From Williamsia sp. 1138 (GTDB lineage: Bacteria; Actinomycetota; Actinomycetes; Mycobacteriales; Mycobacteriaceae), in NCBI RefSeq assembly GCF_002095435.2, contig NZ_MJEJ02000044.1, positions 62,001-126,000 on the forward strand: a DNA stretch of 64,000 bases, read 5' to 3'. A model generated the notes under the pieces. The model had not been told where the DNA came from. It worked only from the letters and a program-made list of their open reading frames with translations, and did not search any database. The position numbers were made by a program, and so were the translations under genes. Shown one piece after another: positions 54,046 through 63,980 of the stretch; position 1 is the stretch's first letter, and every line of letters begins with the position of its first letter.

Positions 54046-54978
54046 ATGGTCAAGACGGGTGCGGTGGTGTCGGTCCTCACCACCGGCGGAACGATTGCCA
54101 GTCGTGGATTCGCCGATGGCGCCCGGCCCGACGTCAGTGGCGGCGATCTCGTCGCAGGCGTCGCGCCAACTGACATCGCGCTCCGCGTCCGCGAGATCTT
54201 GCACGTCGACTCGTCGGCCATCCTGCCGACGGATCAGGACGCGATCCGGCTCGCGGTCGACGCAGAACTCGCCGATCCGAACGTCCGCGGTGTGGTCGTG
54301 ACCCATGGCACCGACACCATGGAGGAGACCGCGATGCTCCTCGACCTCATGCATTCCGATCCCCGGCCGGTGATCATGACCGGTGCGCAGCGACCGGCCG
54401 ACTCCCCCGACGCCGATGGCCCCGCGAATCTCTCGGCGGCCATCGCGGCGGCCACGGACGACCACCTCCGGCACCGGGGAGTGCTGATTGCCATGGGTGA
54501 CACGCTGACGCCCGCACGCGGTGCGACCAAACTCGACAGCGGGGCTCCCGCTCCGTTCGCCGCTGTGCGCCCGGATCTGCCCCGCCCGGTACTACCGCCG
54601 ACTTCCATCGCCGGAACGAGGGTGGATCTGCTCGCCCTGTACCCCGGCGTCGACCCGGCCCTGCTCGACTGGAGCGCAGACCGCGGGGCAGCCGGAATCG
54701 TTTTGGCAGCAACGGGTTCCGGCAACACCCACGCCGACATAGTCGACGCGGTGGGGCGGGTCATCGACCGTGGAGTGGTCGTGGTGGTGTGCTCACGGGT
54801 CCCGAAGGGCCACGTGATCGCGCACTATGGAGGTGGCGGCGGTGCCGTCGACCTGGTGAACACGGGGGCGATCATGTCGCCGTGGTTACGCGCATCCCAG
54901 TCTCGGATCGCGTTGCAGGCCATACTCGCAGGCGGCGGTCACGGCCCCGAGGTCGCCGAGTTCTTCGCGACCGAATGA
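54046..54978 (+). CDS. ansA: L-asparaginase
   Basis: Hydrolyses asparagine to aspartate and ammonia. The 310-aa protein has both catalytic blocks: LTTGGTIAS near the N-terminus (nucleophile Thr) and VVTHGTDTMEETA (Thr-Asp pair). C-terminal GHVIAHYGGGGGAVDL is also typical. No signal peptide, so cytoplasmic. ATG 54046 is chosen as it gives the standard start MVKTGAVVSVLTTGG; the frame is open 44 codons upstream but that part looks non-coding. M. tuberculosis has the same neighbour (Rv1538c). Confidence 0.93.
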   Translation: MVKTGAVVSVLTTGGTIASRGFADGARPDVSGGDLVAGVAPTDIALRVREILHVDSSAILPTDQDAIRLAVDAELADPNVRGVVVTHGTDTMEETAMLLDLMHSDPRPVIMTGAQRPADSPDADGPANLSAAIAAATDDHLRHRGVLIAMGDTLTPARGATKLDSGAPAPFAAVRPDLPRPVLPPTSIAGTRVDLLALYPGVDPALLDWSADRGAAGIVLAATGSGNTHADIVDAVGRVIDRGVVVVVCSRVPKGHVIAHYGGGGGAVDLVNTGAIMSPWLRASQSRIALQAILAGGGHGPEVAEFFATE

Positions 54979-54995
54979 CCCCTGCGCTTCCCACC

Positions 54996-56399
54996 TCACT
55001 CCTCCTCCGCCGTCGCCGCTTTCAAGAACTCGTCCGGCCAATCCAGGGTGTGCAGCGAGTCCGCTTCTTCCAGCGCCGGGTCCTCCAGCGCGAAGGTCTT
55101 CGCGAATCCGGGCCCGCTGCTGCGGGTCTCGAACCGAACGGTCACCCGGCCGTGGCCACTGCCCTGCACCCAGCCCAGCCCGTGTTCGGGATGTCGCACG
55201 TCGTTCCCCGTTGACCACCGCAGTCGGTCCGCATCGGGGTTGCGGCCCCCGGGATGGAACGCTGGTTCCGTCGACGACTCGTCGGCGGCGGATTCTGTCC
55301 CCTCGAACTCATCGAGCTCGGGAAACATCGAGAACTGTTGCACCGCGGTCAATCCCGAGTATCCGACCCCGACGAGCCTGATGGGTCCGATCTCCTGGGG
55401 ATCGATCGCCAATCGCTGCGCGGCCGCCGCGAGGACCGGCAACTCGGTGGTGGCCGCAGGCAACGTACTCGAGCGCGTCAACACCGACATGTCCGATTTC
55501 TTCAGCTTGACGACCACCGTCCGCGACCCGCGCCCGTCGCTGAGCAGCCGCCGGTGAGCCGAGGCCGCGGCGCGCTCGACCGCTGCGCGCAGCCGGACCA
55601 GATCGGTGATGTCCTCGGCGAAGGTCGATTCCGCGCTAATCTGTTTGGCCGACGCCCGCTCGGCGACCGGCCGGTCATCCACGCCTTGCGCAAGCAGGTG
55701 CAACCCCGGGCCCACCGTGGCACCCAAGACCGACGACACTTCCACCGGCGACATCCGGGCGAGATCACCGATGGTGTCGATCCCCAACCGCTGCAGCCGC
55801 TCTCCCGCAACCGGGCCGATGCCCCACAGCTTGCGCACCGGCAAGCGCGCGAGGAACTCCCGCTGCTCGGCGGGAGTGACGACGACAACCCCATCCGGCT
55901 TGGCCATGCCGGAGGCGATCTTGGCGATCTGCTTGCCGCTCCCGAAGCCCACCGACGCGGCCAGACCTACTTCATCGCTGATCCGTTTACGCACCCGCTC
56001 CGCGAACTCCCGGGCATCGTCGGCGTCCGCACCGGCCAACTCCGCGGGTTCACCGAACGCCTCGTCGAACGAGAGCATCTCGATCACGGGCACCAATTCA
56101 CGGATGAGGCCGAACACGCGGACACTCACCGCCCGGTAGACCGATCCGCGCGGTGGCAGCACCACGGCGCCGGACCCGACGAGTCGTCGTGCCTGGTGCA
56201 TCGGCATCGCCGAATGTGCACCGAAGACGCGTGCCTCGTAGCTGCAGCCGGCCACGACCCCGCGGCCGCCCAGTCCCCCGACCAGCACTGGGCGGCCGCG
56301 CAGTGTCGGCCGCGTGAGCTGCTCGACGGACGCGAAGAACGCATCCATGTCGATGTGCATCACCCATCGGGAACTACTGTTCCCGTCTTGCTGCCGCAC
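54996..56399 (-). CDS. dinB: DNA polymerase IV, DinX type, with C-terminal SH3-like module
   Basis: Y-family translesion polymerase, 467 aa. Catalytic motifs [13 protein letters not shown] and MLSFDEAF are intact, as are [13 protein letters not shown] and the helix-hairpin-helix region [15 protein letters not shown], followed by the little-finger domain. About 75 extra C-terminal residues contain [28 protein letters not shown], resembling the Tudor/SH3-like end of UvrD helicases. I see no clear beta-clamp motif there. GTG start (56397-56399); AGGAGG lies rather far (15 nt) upstream, so the start is uncertain. Confidence 0.92.
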   Translation of the reverse strand: MRQQDGNSSSRWVMHIDMDAFFASVEQLTRPTLRGRPVLVGGLGGRGVVAGCSYEARVFGAHSAMPMHQARRLVGSGAVVLPPRGSVYRAVSVRVFGLIRELVPVIEMLSFDEAFGEPAELAGADADDAREFAERVRKRISDEVGLAASVGFGSGKQIAKIASGMAKPDGVVVVTPAEQREFLARLPVRKLWGIGPVAGERLQRLGIDTIGDLARMSPVEVSSVLGATVGPGLHLLAQGVDDRPVAERASAKQISAESTFAEDITDLVRLRAAVERAAASAHRRLLSDGRGSRTVVVKLKKSDMSVLTRSSTLPAATTELPVLAAAAQRLAIDPQEIGPIRLVGVGYSGLTAVQQFSMFPELDEFEGTESAADESSTEPAFHPGGRNPDADRLRWSTGNDVRHPEHGLGWVQGSGHGRVTVRFETRSSGPGFAKTFALEDPALEEADSLHTLDWPDEFLKAATAEEE

Positions 56400-56428
56400 A
56401 AGATCGATGGTAAGCCTCCTCGGCTCTC

Positions 56429-56890
56429 TCAGGTGCGCGGCTGCGCGATCAGTTCGAAGACCGGTATCGATCCAGCTGCGGACAGCAACTCAGCGTCGGT
56501 TGACTTGGCCGTGATCTTGACCGGCATCAATGCCCCGACCTCCCAGCCCCACCGCTTGAGGTAGGGCCGCAGTACAACCGGCTTGTCCTCGAGGGCGACC
56601 TCGAGCGCACGGTAGGTGACTGCGTTCCTGCCACCACGCAAGGCGCAGCTTCCTGCCGCACGGACGTTGCGCGACCACTGGGTGTCGCCGCGTGCGCCGA
56701 TCAGGTAGGTACGACCACCGAGCCGGAGCGGATTGACCGGAATACGTTGCAGATTACCGGACTTGCGTCCCCGGACCTCGAGCGTCCTGGCGCCGGCGAG
56801 CGTGATGCCACGGTCGGCCAGCCAAGCGACGATGCCATTGAAGAAGTGCACGCTCTTGCCGGGGCGGTTGTAGTGGGTCATTGCGGTCAT
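56429..56890 (-). CDS. Deazaflavin/DUF385-type oxidoreductase, TetR-controlled
   Basis: 153-aa small split-barrel protein of the F420-dependent nitroreductase family: [50 protein letters not shown] lies 6 nt before ATG 56888-56890. Divergent from a TetR gene, with two matching palindromes between them, so probably induced by the ligand of that regulator. Substrate unknown. Confidence 0.85.
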   Translation of the reverse strand: MTAMTHYNRPGKSVHFFNGIVAWLADRGITLAGARTLEVRGRKSGNLQRIPVNPLRLGGRTYLIGARGDTQWSRNVRAAGSCALRGGRNAVTYRALEVALEDKPVVLRPYLKRWGWEVGALMPVKITAKSTDAELLSAAGSIPVFELIAQPRT

Positions 56891-56918
56891 GGTGGTCTCC
56901 TCGATCGAAAATCAGTTT

Positions 56919-56985
56919 AGAGAGCACTGCTCTCTGATTCGTCGAGTGTGCACCCTCCACCCACAGAAAGCAAGAGCACCGCTCT
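56919..56985. promoter_or_regulatory. Two TetR operators in a divergent promoter region
   Basis: AGAGAGCACTGCTCTCT (56919-56935) is symmetric around its centre. AGAGCACCGCTCT (56973-56985) repeats the core AGAGCACYGCTCT. The two centres are 52 bp apart, about five helix turns, so the sites lie on the same face. They sit between the small oxidoreductase and its divergent TetR regulator. Confidence 0.75.
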
Positions 56986-57006
56986 CGTTTGTGGCACGAT
57001 CGGCAG

Positions 57007-57714
57007 ATGACCGACTCCCCGATCTCCGGACAACCGACTCCACGAGCACAGGCCCGGGCCCGCACGCAGCGACGGATCCTCGAACTAGGTCGTGAACACC
57101 TCGCCACCTACGGCGCGGCCGCGCTGTCCCTGCGCGCCATAGCGCGGGACCTCGACCTGGTGTCCTCAGCGGTGTACCGGTACGTGGCCTCACGGGACGA
57201 CCTACTGACCCTGCTGGTCGTCGACGCCTACACAGAACTCGCCGATCAGGTCCTCGCCGCGCACGCCGCCGCGCCCGCCGACGATGCCCGCGAGCAGTTG
57301 AAACTGAGCTGCCGTGCCTTCCGGGACTGGGCGGTGGCCGAACCGGCCCGGTACGCGCTGCTGTACGGCAGCCCAGTTCCCGGATACCAAGCGCCTGCAG
57401 AACAGACGACCGAACCCGGCACCCGCGTAGTCGGACTCCTCGTGCGGACGTTCGCCGCGGCCGACGAGCACATCGTGTTCGCCTCGCCGGAGGCCGCCGC
57501 CCTGCCGACGCTGGACTTCGACTCGGTCACCCGCGGGTTCGATGTGCAGATGAGCGACGACGCCATGCACGCCGCACTTGCGCTGTGGGCCATCACCGTC
57601 GGGCTCACCAGCCTCGAGGTCTTCGGTCAGTTCGGCGCCGAGCCACCCATCGACCTGTCGGTACTGTTCACCGTGCAGATCGACGGGTTGCTCGACCGGA
57701 TCGGTCTCCGATAA
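57007..57714 (+). CDS. TetR-family transcriptional regulator
   Basis: 235-aa regulator. N-terminal helix-turn-helix: ILELGREHLATYGAAALSLRAIARDLDLVSSAVYRYVASRDDLLTLLV. The C-terminal ligand domain includes FRDWAVAEPARYALLYGSPVPGYQAP, as in TetR members with a WHG-type domain. ATG 57007 chosen over an in-frame ATG six codons upstream; CACGAT ends 6 nt before it, so it may be leaderless. Its TAA lies in the palindrome at 57708-57774. It likely represses itself and the divergent oxidoreductase. Confidence 0.9.
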   Translation: MTDSPISGQPTPRAQARARTQRRILELGREHLATYGAAALSLRAIARDLDLVSSAVYRYVASRDDLLTLLVVDAYTELADQVLAAHAAAPADDAREQLKLSCRAFRDWAVAEPARYALLYGSPVPGYQAPAEQTTEPGTRVVGLLVRTFAAADEHIVFASPEAAALPTLDFDSVTRGFDVQMSDDAMHAALALWAITVGLTSLEVFGQFGAEPPIDLSVLFTVQIDGLLDRIGLR

Positions 57715-57774
57715 TGGGGCCTTCTGGCGAACAAAAGACCAGGTCAGGTCCGCCAGAAGGGCACATTATCGGGG
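57708..57774. repeat. Long intergenic palindrome, copy 2, between convergent genes
   Basis: CCGATAATG..CCTTCTGGCGAAC pairs with GTCCGCCAGAAGG..CATTATCGGGG. It supplies the final Arg codon and TAA of the TetR gene and abuts the ileS stop (57775-57777). Read on the minus strand it aligns over its full length with the element at 3331-3398, including a shared loop GACCTG..TTTTGTTCGCC. In the stem TCTGGCG/CGCCAGA replaces TGTGGCG/CGCCACA, a compensatory pair change. Confidence 0.87.
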
Positions 57775-60700
57775 TCAGGCCTTGGCGATCGTGGCCTGGA
57801 CTCCGTCGCCGAGGGCGATCCAGGGACCCGTGGGATCCTCGGAACGGCCGTCGACCAGCTCCAGACCGACCGCGAGGATCTCCCCGGCGATCAGGTCGCG
57901 ATGGCGCTGCGCCCATTCCTGGTGATCGGCCGGGACGGCCAGGACCACCCTGATGCGGTCGGACACGTCGAGACCGGCCGATCGGCGTGCCTCCTGCAGT
58001 TCGCGGATCCTGTCCTTTGCCCAGCCCTCGGCTTCGAGTTCCTCGGTGACCGCGGTGTCGAGCACGACCAGTCCCGCGGCGGCCGGGAGCTCGGCCGTCG
58101 ATTCCGGCTTCACCGCAACGAGTTTGCGGGTGAACTCACCGTCGAGCAGTTCGATTCCGTCGGCACTGACCACCTCGACGCCATCGCGCTCGGTGATGCT
58201 GACGTTGCCCGACTTGACCGCCTTGATGACTCGCTGCACGTCCTTGCCCAACCGTGGCCCGGCGACTCTCGCGTTCACCGCGAGCTCCACCCGCCCGTAC
58301 TGATCGGCGTCCTCGGTCAGCTGCACCGACTTCACATTCATCTCGTCGGCGATGAGGTCGGTGTACGGCGCCAGCCGCGCGGCGTCCGCCGACGCGATGG
58401 TCAACGATGGCAACGGAAGTCGCACACGGAGCTTGTTCGCTTTACGCAGGCTGGACGCGACCGAGCACACGGCCTGTACGTCATCCATCGCGGCGACCAA
58501 CTCCGGATCCGCCGGGAGTTCCTCGTCGGTCGGCCAGTCGGTCAAATGCACCGAGCGCTCCCCCGTCAGCCCACGCCAGATCGCCTCGGTGGCCAACGGC
58601 AGTAGCGGAGCCGCGAGCCGGCAGGCCACCTCCAGCACCGTGTACAGCGTGTCGAATGCTTCCGGGGCTTCGTCCTGGCCCGCCCAGAACCGTGAACGTG
58701 AGCGTCGCACATACCAATTGGTGAGCGCGTCACAGAAATGCCGGAACTCATCGCATGCACCGGCGACGTCGTAGGTCTCCAGCTGTCCGGTCATGGCGTC
58801 GCGGGTCGCAGCGGCCTTGGCGAGGATGTACCGGTCCAGGACGTTCGTCGACGCGGTGCTCCAGTGCGCGGGCCGCTCGGCATACAACTGCAAGAAGCTG
58901 TAGGCGTTCCACAGTGGCAGCAGGGCCTGCCGGACACCTTCACGGATACCGCGCTCTGTGACAACGAGATTGCCGCCCCGCAGGATCGGCGACGCCATCA
59001 AGAACCACCGCATGGCGTCGCTGCCGTGGCGGTCGAACACCTCGTTCACGTCAGGGTAGTTCCGCTTCGACTTCGACATCTTCTGACCGTCGTCACCCAG
59101 GACGATGCCGTGAGCGGCGACCGTTCGGAATGCAGGCCTGTCGAACAACGCCGTGGACAGCACGTGCAGGTTGTAGAACCACCCGCGGGTCTGCCCGTTG
59201 TACTCGACGATGAAATCGCCGGGACTGTGCCCGGGTTCGGTATCGGTGCCCTCGAACCAATCCGTGTTCTCGAAGGGATAGTGCACCTGGGCGAAGGGCA
59301 TCGATCCCGATTCGAACCAGCAGTCGAGGACCTCGGGTACCCGGCGCATGGTCGACTTGCCGCTGGGGTCATCGGGATTGACGCGCGTGAGCTCGTCGAT
59401 GTACGGCCGGTGCAGATTGTCCGGACGCACCCCGAAGTCGCGCTCGAGTTCATCGAGGCTGCCGTACACGTCCACGCGGGGGTACTCGGGATCGTCGGAG
59501 ACCCACACCGGGATGGGTGCACCCCAATAGCGGTTGCGGCTGATGTTCCAGTCGCGAGCACCTTCGAGCCATTTGCCGAATTGGCCGTCGCGGATGTGTT
59601 CGGGCGACCATTCGATCTGCTTGTTCAGCTCCACCATCCGATCACGGAACGTCGTGACGGCGACGAACCATGACGGAACAGCCATGTAGATCAAGGGCTT
59701 CCCGGATCGCCACGAGTGCGGATAGGAGTGCTCGATCGTCTCGTGGCGCAGGATCTTCGCCGCCGCCTTGAGGTCTTTGATGATCACCGGGTTGGCGTCG
59801 AAGACCATCAGCCCCTCGTATGGCGGCACGAGCGCGGTGAACTTGCCGCCGGCATCGAGTGGTTGGACCACCTCGATGCCGTAGGCCGTCGCGAGCTCCA
59901 TGTCTTCTTCACCGAAGGCCGGCGCCAGGTGCACGATTCCCGTGCCACTCTCGGTGGTCACATAGTCGCCGAGCAACACCCGATGCGCACCCTCGTGACC
60001 GAGGAAGAAGTCGAACGGTGGCCGGTAGTGCAGATTCTCGAGCTGCTCACCGGTGTAGGTCCCGAGAACCTCGGGGTCCTCACCCAATTCGCGCGCGTAA
60101 GCGCCGACCAGTGCGGCCGCGAGCAGATACTGCTTGCCGTCTTCGGCGCGGACATGGCTGTACTCGGTGACGGGATTGACGGCGATCGCCAGGTTCGACG
60201 GAAGCGTCCACGGCGTCGTCGTCCAGATCAGTGCGTCGACTCCGTTCAGCTCCGCAGGACCGGAGTCGCTCGTGTCCAACGTCATCCGCACGGTGACGGC
60301 CGGGTCCTGCCGCATCTTGTAGGCGTCGTCGAGCTTGCTCTCCTGGTTCGACAGGGGCGTCTGCTCGTACCAAGAGTACGGCAGGACGCGGTAACCCTGA
60401 TAGACCAGTCCCTTGTCGTGGAGGGCCTTGAACGCCCACATCACCGACTCCATGAAGTCGATGTCGAGGGTCTTGTAGTCGTTGTCGAAGTCCACCCAGC
60501 GCGCCTGACGGGTGACGTACTCGCGCCATTCATCGGCGTACCGCATCACCGAGGCGCGGCAGTAGTCGTTGAACTTGGCCACACCCATGGTCTCGATCTG
60601 CGACTTGTCGGTGATACCCAGCTGCCGTTCGGCCTCGAGTTCGGCGGGCAGACCGTGCGTGTCCCACCCGAAACGCCGGTCCACCTTCTTGCCGCGCATG

Positions 60701-61011
60701 GTCTGGAAACGAGGTACCAGGTCTTTGACATACCCGGTCAGCAGATGCCCGTAGTGCGGCAGACCATTCGCAAAGGGAGGGCCGTCGTAGAACACGAACT
60801 CCGGGGCATCACTACGGTTCTCGATCGATGCGCGGAACGTGTCGTCGGACTGCCAGTAAGCCAGGACCCGTTGCTCCACTTCAGGGAACGATGGGGCACT
60901 CGACTTCGATCCGTCGGTCAGATCGACGATCGGGTAGACCCGGCCGGTCTGCGATGCGGTGTCCGACTCGGGGCCGTTGTCAGGGCTGACCGTCGGGTTC
61001 TGTGGGTTCAC
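57775..61011 (-). CDS. ileS: Isoleucyl-tRNA synthetase (eukaryote-like type)
   Basis: Class I synthetase of 1078 aa. HIGH motif appears as HYGH (about 86-89, [16 protein letters not shown]), the editing domain has [10 protein letters not shown], and [11 protein letters not shown] is the second signature. The length and motif style fit the eukaryote-like IleRS group, whose members are often mupirocin-tolerant. GTG 61009-61011 has GAGGAG 6 nt upstream; the longer frame to 61116 runs through the T-box leader and is rejected. Expression is likely tuned by uncharged tRNA-Ile. Confidence 0.96.
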   Translation of the reverse strand: MNPQNPTVSPDNGPESDTASQTGRVYPIVDLTDGSKSSAPSFPEVEQRVLAYWQSDDTFRASIENRSDAPEFVFYDGPPFANGLPHYGHLLTGYVKDLVPRFQTMRGKKVDRRFGWDTHGLPAELEAERQLGITDKSQIETMGVAKFNDYCRASVMRYADEWREYVTRQARWVDFDNDYKTLDIDFMESVMWAFKALHDKGLVYQGYRVLPYSWYEQTPLSNQESKLDDAYKMRQDPAVTVRMTLDTSDSGPAELNGVDALIWTTTPWTLPSNLAIAVNPVTEYSHVRAEDGKQYLLAAALVGAYARELGEDPEVLGTYTGEQLENLHYRPPFDFFLGHEGAHRVLLGDYVTTESGTGIVHLAPAFGEEDMELATAYGIEVVQPLDAGGKFTALVPPYEGLMVFDANPVIIKDLKAAAKILRHETIEHSYPHSWRSGKPLIYMAVPSWFVAVTTFRDRMVELNKQIEWSPEHIRDGQFGKWLEGARDWNISRNRYWGAPIPVWVSDDPEYPRVDVYGSLDELERDFGVRPDNLHRPYIDELTRVNPDDPSGKSTMRRVPEVLDCWFESGSMPFAQVHYPFENTDWFEGTDTEPGHSPGDFIVEYNGQTRGWFYNLHVLSTALFDRPAFRTVAAHGIVLGDDGQKMSKSKRNYPDVNEVFDRHGSDAMRWFLMASPILRGGNLVVTERGIREGVRQALLPLWNAYSFLQLYAERPAHWSTASTNVLDRYILAKAAATRDAMTGQLETYDVAGACDEFRHFCDALTNWYVRRSRSRFWAGQDEAPEAFDTLYTVLEVACRLAAPLLPLATEAIWRGLTGERSVHLTDWPTDEELPADPELVAAMDDVQAVCSVASSLRKANKLRVRLPLPSLTIASADAARLAPYTDLIADEMNVKSVQLTEDADQYGRVELAVNARVAGPRLGKDVQRVIKAVKSGNVSITERDGVEVVSADGIELLDGEFTRKLVAVKPESTAELPAAAGLVVLDTAVTEELEAEGWAKDRIRELQEARRSAGLDVSDRIRVVLAVPADHQEWAQRHRDLIAGEILAVGLELVDGRSEDPTGPWIALGDGVQATIAKA

Positions 61012-61243
61012 TGCCGTCTCCTCGTGCGCTGGCGTTGCTGCCTGGGCACGGGGACGAACCGACTTCTCCATCGGCCGCGGTACCACCCCGCTTGCGTCTG
61101 AAAAGACGCCACTCACTCGATCAACCGGCTGGCCGGCGATCGTCCGAGGCGTTCACGGGCCTCACCCGCCTGGTTCTACTGAGGGCCTCACAGCCCGGTT
61201 CTTCCAGATGCTCCCCGGAGATGGCCGGATCAACGCAGTTTCA
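61012..61243 (-). promoter_or_regulatory. T-box riboswitch of ileS (actinobacterial, translational)
   Basis: The leader contains the T-box core GGGTGGTACCGCGG (61075-61088, minus strand), which pairs with the tRNA acceptor end. A 5' stem has GATCCGGCCATCTCCGGGG, whose loop holds ATC, an isoleucine codon, as specifier. The ribosome site GAGGAG (61018-61023) lies downstream, so control is probably by freeing it when uncharged tRNA-Ile binds. No terminator is seen. TAGACT (61244-61249) is the likely -10 and overlaps the stop codon of the gene before it. Confidence 0.92.
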
Positions 61244-61246
61244 AGT

Positions 61247-61612
61247 CTAACTCGGTCTGTCGAACCGTATTTCTTCGGTGGGCGGATCCTGGTCGCCGTC
61301 GGGCGAGATCCGCGGCATCCGCCCGGTCACCTCGTTGTCGCCTTCCGGCTGCCGCGATTCGGGACCTTCCTCAAGGTCCGATTCCGCGGACCGATCCCGA
61401 ACCTCGTCAGCACGAGCATCATCATCACCGGTTCCGTCGCCGGCCGGGTCACCGGCAGAGCGGCCGATCCCGAGCAGATCGGCGATCAAGAAACCCACGC
61501 CGATCACACAGACGACGATGCAGGCGATCGCAAGCCACAACAGACCGCTGAAGAGGGCCCCCACCAGCAGGACGAATCCCACCAGGGTGGCCCCCAGCGC
61601 CAGCACCAGCAC
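61247..61612 (-). CDS. Small membrane protein downstream of wag31 (Rv2144c-like)
   Basis: 121-aa protein with two hydrophobic helices (LVLALGATLVGFVLLVGALF and LLWLAIACIVVCVIGVGFLIADLL) and a strongly acidic tail of about 65 residues (GDPAGDGTGDDDARADEVRDRS). Position matches M. tuberculosis Rv2144c next to wag31. GTG 61610-61612 with AGGA 7 nt upstream. Function unknown; possibly related to cell-pole or envelope growth by association. Confidence 0.82.
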   Translation of the reverse strand: MLVLALGATLVGFVLLVGALFSGLLWLAIACIVVCVIGVGFLIADLLGIGRSAGDPAGDGTGDDDARADEVRDRSAESDLEEGPESRQPEGDNEVTGRMPRISPDGDQDPPTEEIRFDRPS

Positions 61613-61658
61613 AGCAGTGTCCTAGTAATCGAGAACGTCGGCGAAGATCAGCCGGCGA

Positions 61659-62477
61659 TCAGTTGCCAGGCTTGCTGAATCCGCCCGAGTTGGTGAATCC
61701 ACCATTACCCGGATCGGACGAGAAGGCGTCGCCGCCGCGTGCATTGTCGACCGGTGCCGCACTGCCCCGTTGCTGCAGCTCTTCGAGCTGCGACTCCAGG
61801 TACGTCTTGAGGCGGGTCCGGTACTCGCGTTCGAAGGTCTTGAGCTGTTCGATTCGACCTTCGAGCACGGACCGCTGCTGGTTGATGGTGCCCATGATCT
61901 CGGTGTGCTTACGCTCGGCATCGGCCTGCAGGGCGTCGGCCTTCTCCTGAGCCTGCCGCGTCTGCGTCTCGGCGCGGGTCTGCGAGTCGGCCAAGATCGC
62001 CTCGGAACGCTGCCGGGCGTCGCTCAGCATTGCCTCGGACTTGGAGCGAGCATCGCCTACGAGCGCATCAGCGCGAGCGCGGGCATCGGCGACCATTGCC
62101 TCGGACTCACTACGTGCGTTGTTCGTGAGGCGATCGGCGGTCTCCTGAGCCAACCCGAGCACGCGGGCGGCCCGAATGCTGTGGTCCTCACCCTGGGGCG
62201 CGGCCTGCGCAACGGGTTCCGGAGCCGGTGCTGCGGGTTGCGCGAATGTCTGCGTTGCAGGCTCTGCCGCCGGTGCGGGTGACTTCTTGGCCTGATCGAC
62301 CTCACCCTCGAGCTCCTCGACCCGCTGTTTCAGGTCGGAGTTCTCTTCGATCAAACGCGCCAGCTCGGCCTCGACGAAGTCGAGGAACTGGTCTACCTCG
62401 TCCTCGTTGTAGCCGCGTTTGCCGATCGGCGGTTTGCTGAACGCGACGTTGTGCACATCAGCTGGTGTCAGCCGCAT
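61659..62477 (-). CDS. wag31: DivIVA-family polar growth protein Wag31
   Basis: 272-aa coiled-coil protein that marks the poles and recruits wall synthesis. The N-terminal lipid-binding domain is intact ([37 protein letters not shown]), then a Pro/Ala/Gln linker (about 66-92) with a Thr pair (PATQTF), and a long coiled coil with repeated [20 protein letters not shown]-type units. A Gly/Asn-rich tail ends the protein. AAGGGG lies 7 nt before ATG 62475-62477. Kinases phosphorylate a Thr in the linker of the mycobacterial homologue; whether this applies here is inferred. Confidence 0.95.
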   Translation of the reverse strand: MRLTPADVHNVAFSKPPIGKRGYNEDEVDQFLDFVEAELARLIEENSDLKQRVEELEGEVDQAKKSPAPAAEPATQTFAQPAAPAPEPVAQAAPQGEDHSIRAARVLGLAQETADRLTNNARSESEAMVADARARADALVGDARSKSEAMLSDARQRSEAILADSQTRAETQTRQAQEKADALQADAERKHTEIMGTINQQRSVLEGRIEQLKTFEREYRTRLKTYLESQLEELQQRGSAAPVDNARGGDAFSSDPGNGGFTNSGGFSKPGN

Positions 62478-62866
62478 TGGTCGGTCCCCTTATACCTTGT
62501 GTCGAGCATTGGTCTTCTACTTGTGTAGGTGCTGGCTCAGCTGCGCGCCGATCCATGAATCGTTGTTCCGATCGACCCGAAGTGTGGGTCGGTCAGCCAT
62601 ATTATTCACGATCAACATCCAGGCTGTAACTGGCGTCCATCCTGTCACACTAGAACCGTTCGTTGCACCCTGTGGTTGCTATGTCGAAATCAAACAGTCC
62701 CCGAAACGAACCATTTACCGCGGCGCGCCGGACATCTGTGACCCGTTTGTTATCAACCCACTCGATACTAGTGTGCCGATCTCGGAGCCGGCGACTGGGA
62801 CGGCGTCTCGGCGAGTCGCACCCGGTCAGCCGGCGCGGCGAGATGGTCGATGCCTCTCACCGAGCG
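62478..62866. promoter_or_regulatory. Intergenic region upstream of wag31 (389 bp)
   Basis: No large gene. The stretch about 62590-62780 is clearly AT-richer than its surroundings. On the minus strand TAATAT (about 62599-62604) is a good -10 candidate for wag31. A short frame (62517-62600) overlaps it. I see no strong terminator after yggT. Confidence 0.5.
62517..62600 (-). CDS. Possible 27-aa ORF in the wag31 leader
   Basis: ATG 62598-62600 reads MADRPTLRVDRNNDSWIGAQ followed by LSQHLHK and TAG, ending 39 nt before wag31. Its composition is protein-like rather than GC-noise. The ATG overlaps the candidate -10 TAATAT, so it would need a promoter further upstream. No clear Shine-Dalgarno. Confidence 0.3.
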   Translation of the reverse strand: MADRPTLRVDRNNDSWIGAQLSQHLHK

Positions 62867-63148
62867 TCAGGGTGCGACCAAGGACATCGCGATCAAGACC
62901 ACGATCATCGTGATCATCAGAGACAGATCGAGCCGGACCGGGCCGAGTGGGATCGGCGGCAAGATCTTCCGCAGGGCCTTGATGGGCGGATCGGTCGTCG
63001 TGAACACGCTCTCGATCACCACCACCGAAGCACCGGTGGGTCGCCATTCCCTGGCGAAGGTGCGGACCAACTCGATCACCAGGCGCCCCAGGAGCAGCAG
63101 CCAGTAGATGAAGAGGATGTAGTACAGGATTTCGCGGGCGATCGTCAC
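62867..63148 (-). CDS. YggT-family membrane protein
   Basis: 93-aa protein with two hydrophobic segments (ILYYILFIYWLLLLGRLVIELV and LDLSLMITMIVVLIAMSLVA) and the conserved link TTDPPIKALRKILPPIPLGPVRLDLS. It lies between sepF and wag31 as in most actinobacteria; the equivalent is Rv2146c. GTG start (63146-63148). Role in division or osmotic adaptation is suggested for the family. Confidence 0.9.
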   Translation of the reverse strand: MTIAREILYYILFIYWLLLLGRLVIELVRTFAREWRPTGASVVVIESVFTTTDPPIKALRKILPPIPLGPVRLDLSLMITMIVVLIAMSLVAP

Positions 63149-63214
63149 GACACAACTCTGCCTGAAATCGGACGCAAATGGGAAAACGGCAGGACGCGCC
63201 GACCCCCGAGCGAG

Positions 63215-63967
63215 CTACTGATGGTTGTAGAAGCCGGTTTCGGCGATCTTGCGGCGATCCTCGGGCGAGACGTCGATGTCGGACGGCGCGAGCAGGAACA
63301 CCTTGGTGGCGACCTTGTCGAACGAACCGTGCAGCGCGAAGGCCAGACCTGCAGCAAAGTCGACGAGCCGCTTGGCGTCCGCGTTCGTCATCTCGACGAG
63401 ATCCATGATCACCGGGCTGCCGTCGCGGAACCGCTCGCCGATCGTGCGTGCCTCGGCGTAGCTGCTGGGCCGCAGGGTGGTGATCTTGCCCAGCGGGCTG
63501 CCTTCCTCGAAGACCCGGTCGATCTCGGCGCGCGAATCGAGCGCGAGGGCACCGCGGGTACTCGCTCCGACGGACGGGCCGGGTCGGGTTGCGGTGGGGC
63601 GTGCCGATGACAGCGGCTCGAGGCGTCCGGATGCGCGGGCCGGTGCTGCCGCGTAACGGTCGATGGCCTCGAACTGGGGCCGACGAGCGCCTGCGTAGGC
63701 GTACTCGGGAACGCGTTCGTACTCACCTTCGCGGAAATCGGCCTCCCGGAAGTCCCGATCCTCGACCTCGTCGCGATAGAAGGGCCGCGCGGCGGCGGGC
63801 TCGTCGGCGTACTCCCGGTATTCGGGTTCCCGGTAGTCCGCCTCGTCGCGGTAGTCGCGATCGTAACGACGCGCCCGGGCGGGGGCGGGGTCGTCGAGGT
63901 AGTCGTCTTCGTAGTCACCGGGCGGGACCATGCCGAAGTACGCCTTGAACTTGTGGATGGTGCTCAT
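63215..63967 (-). CDS. sepF: Cell division protein SepF
   Basis: 250-aa FtsZ partner. Residues 1-14 ([14 protein letters not shown]) form the amphipathic membrane-binding helix. A long disordered region rich in Arg, Asp, Tyr and Glu (about 18-115, repeats of [16 protein letters not shown] type) is longer than in Bacillus SepF. The C-terminal beta domain (about 158-245, [47 protein letters not shown]) is the FtsZ-binding part. AGAGGA lies 6 nt before ATG 63965-63967. Confidence 0.94.
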   Translation of the reverse strand: MSTIHKFKAYFGMVPPGDYEDDYLDDPAPARARRYDRDYRDEADYREPEYREYADEPAAARPFYRDEVEDRDFREADFREGEYERVPEYAYAGARRPQFEAIDRYAAAPARASGRLEPLSSARPTATRPGPSVGASTRGALALDSRAEIDRVFEEGSPLGKITTLRPSSYAEARTIGERFRDGSPVIMDLVEMTNADAKRLVDFAAGLAFALHGSFDKVATKVFLLAPSDIDVSPEDRRKIAETGFYNHQ

Positions 63968-63980
63968 CGCATTTCCTCTT

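Noticed and set aside
61012-61116. 35-residue N-terminal extension of IleRS
   Set aside because: The stretch is the T-box leader, and GTG 61011 has GAGGAG at the right spacing.
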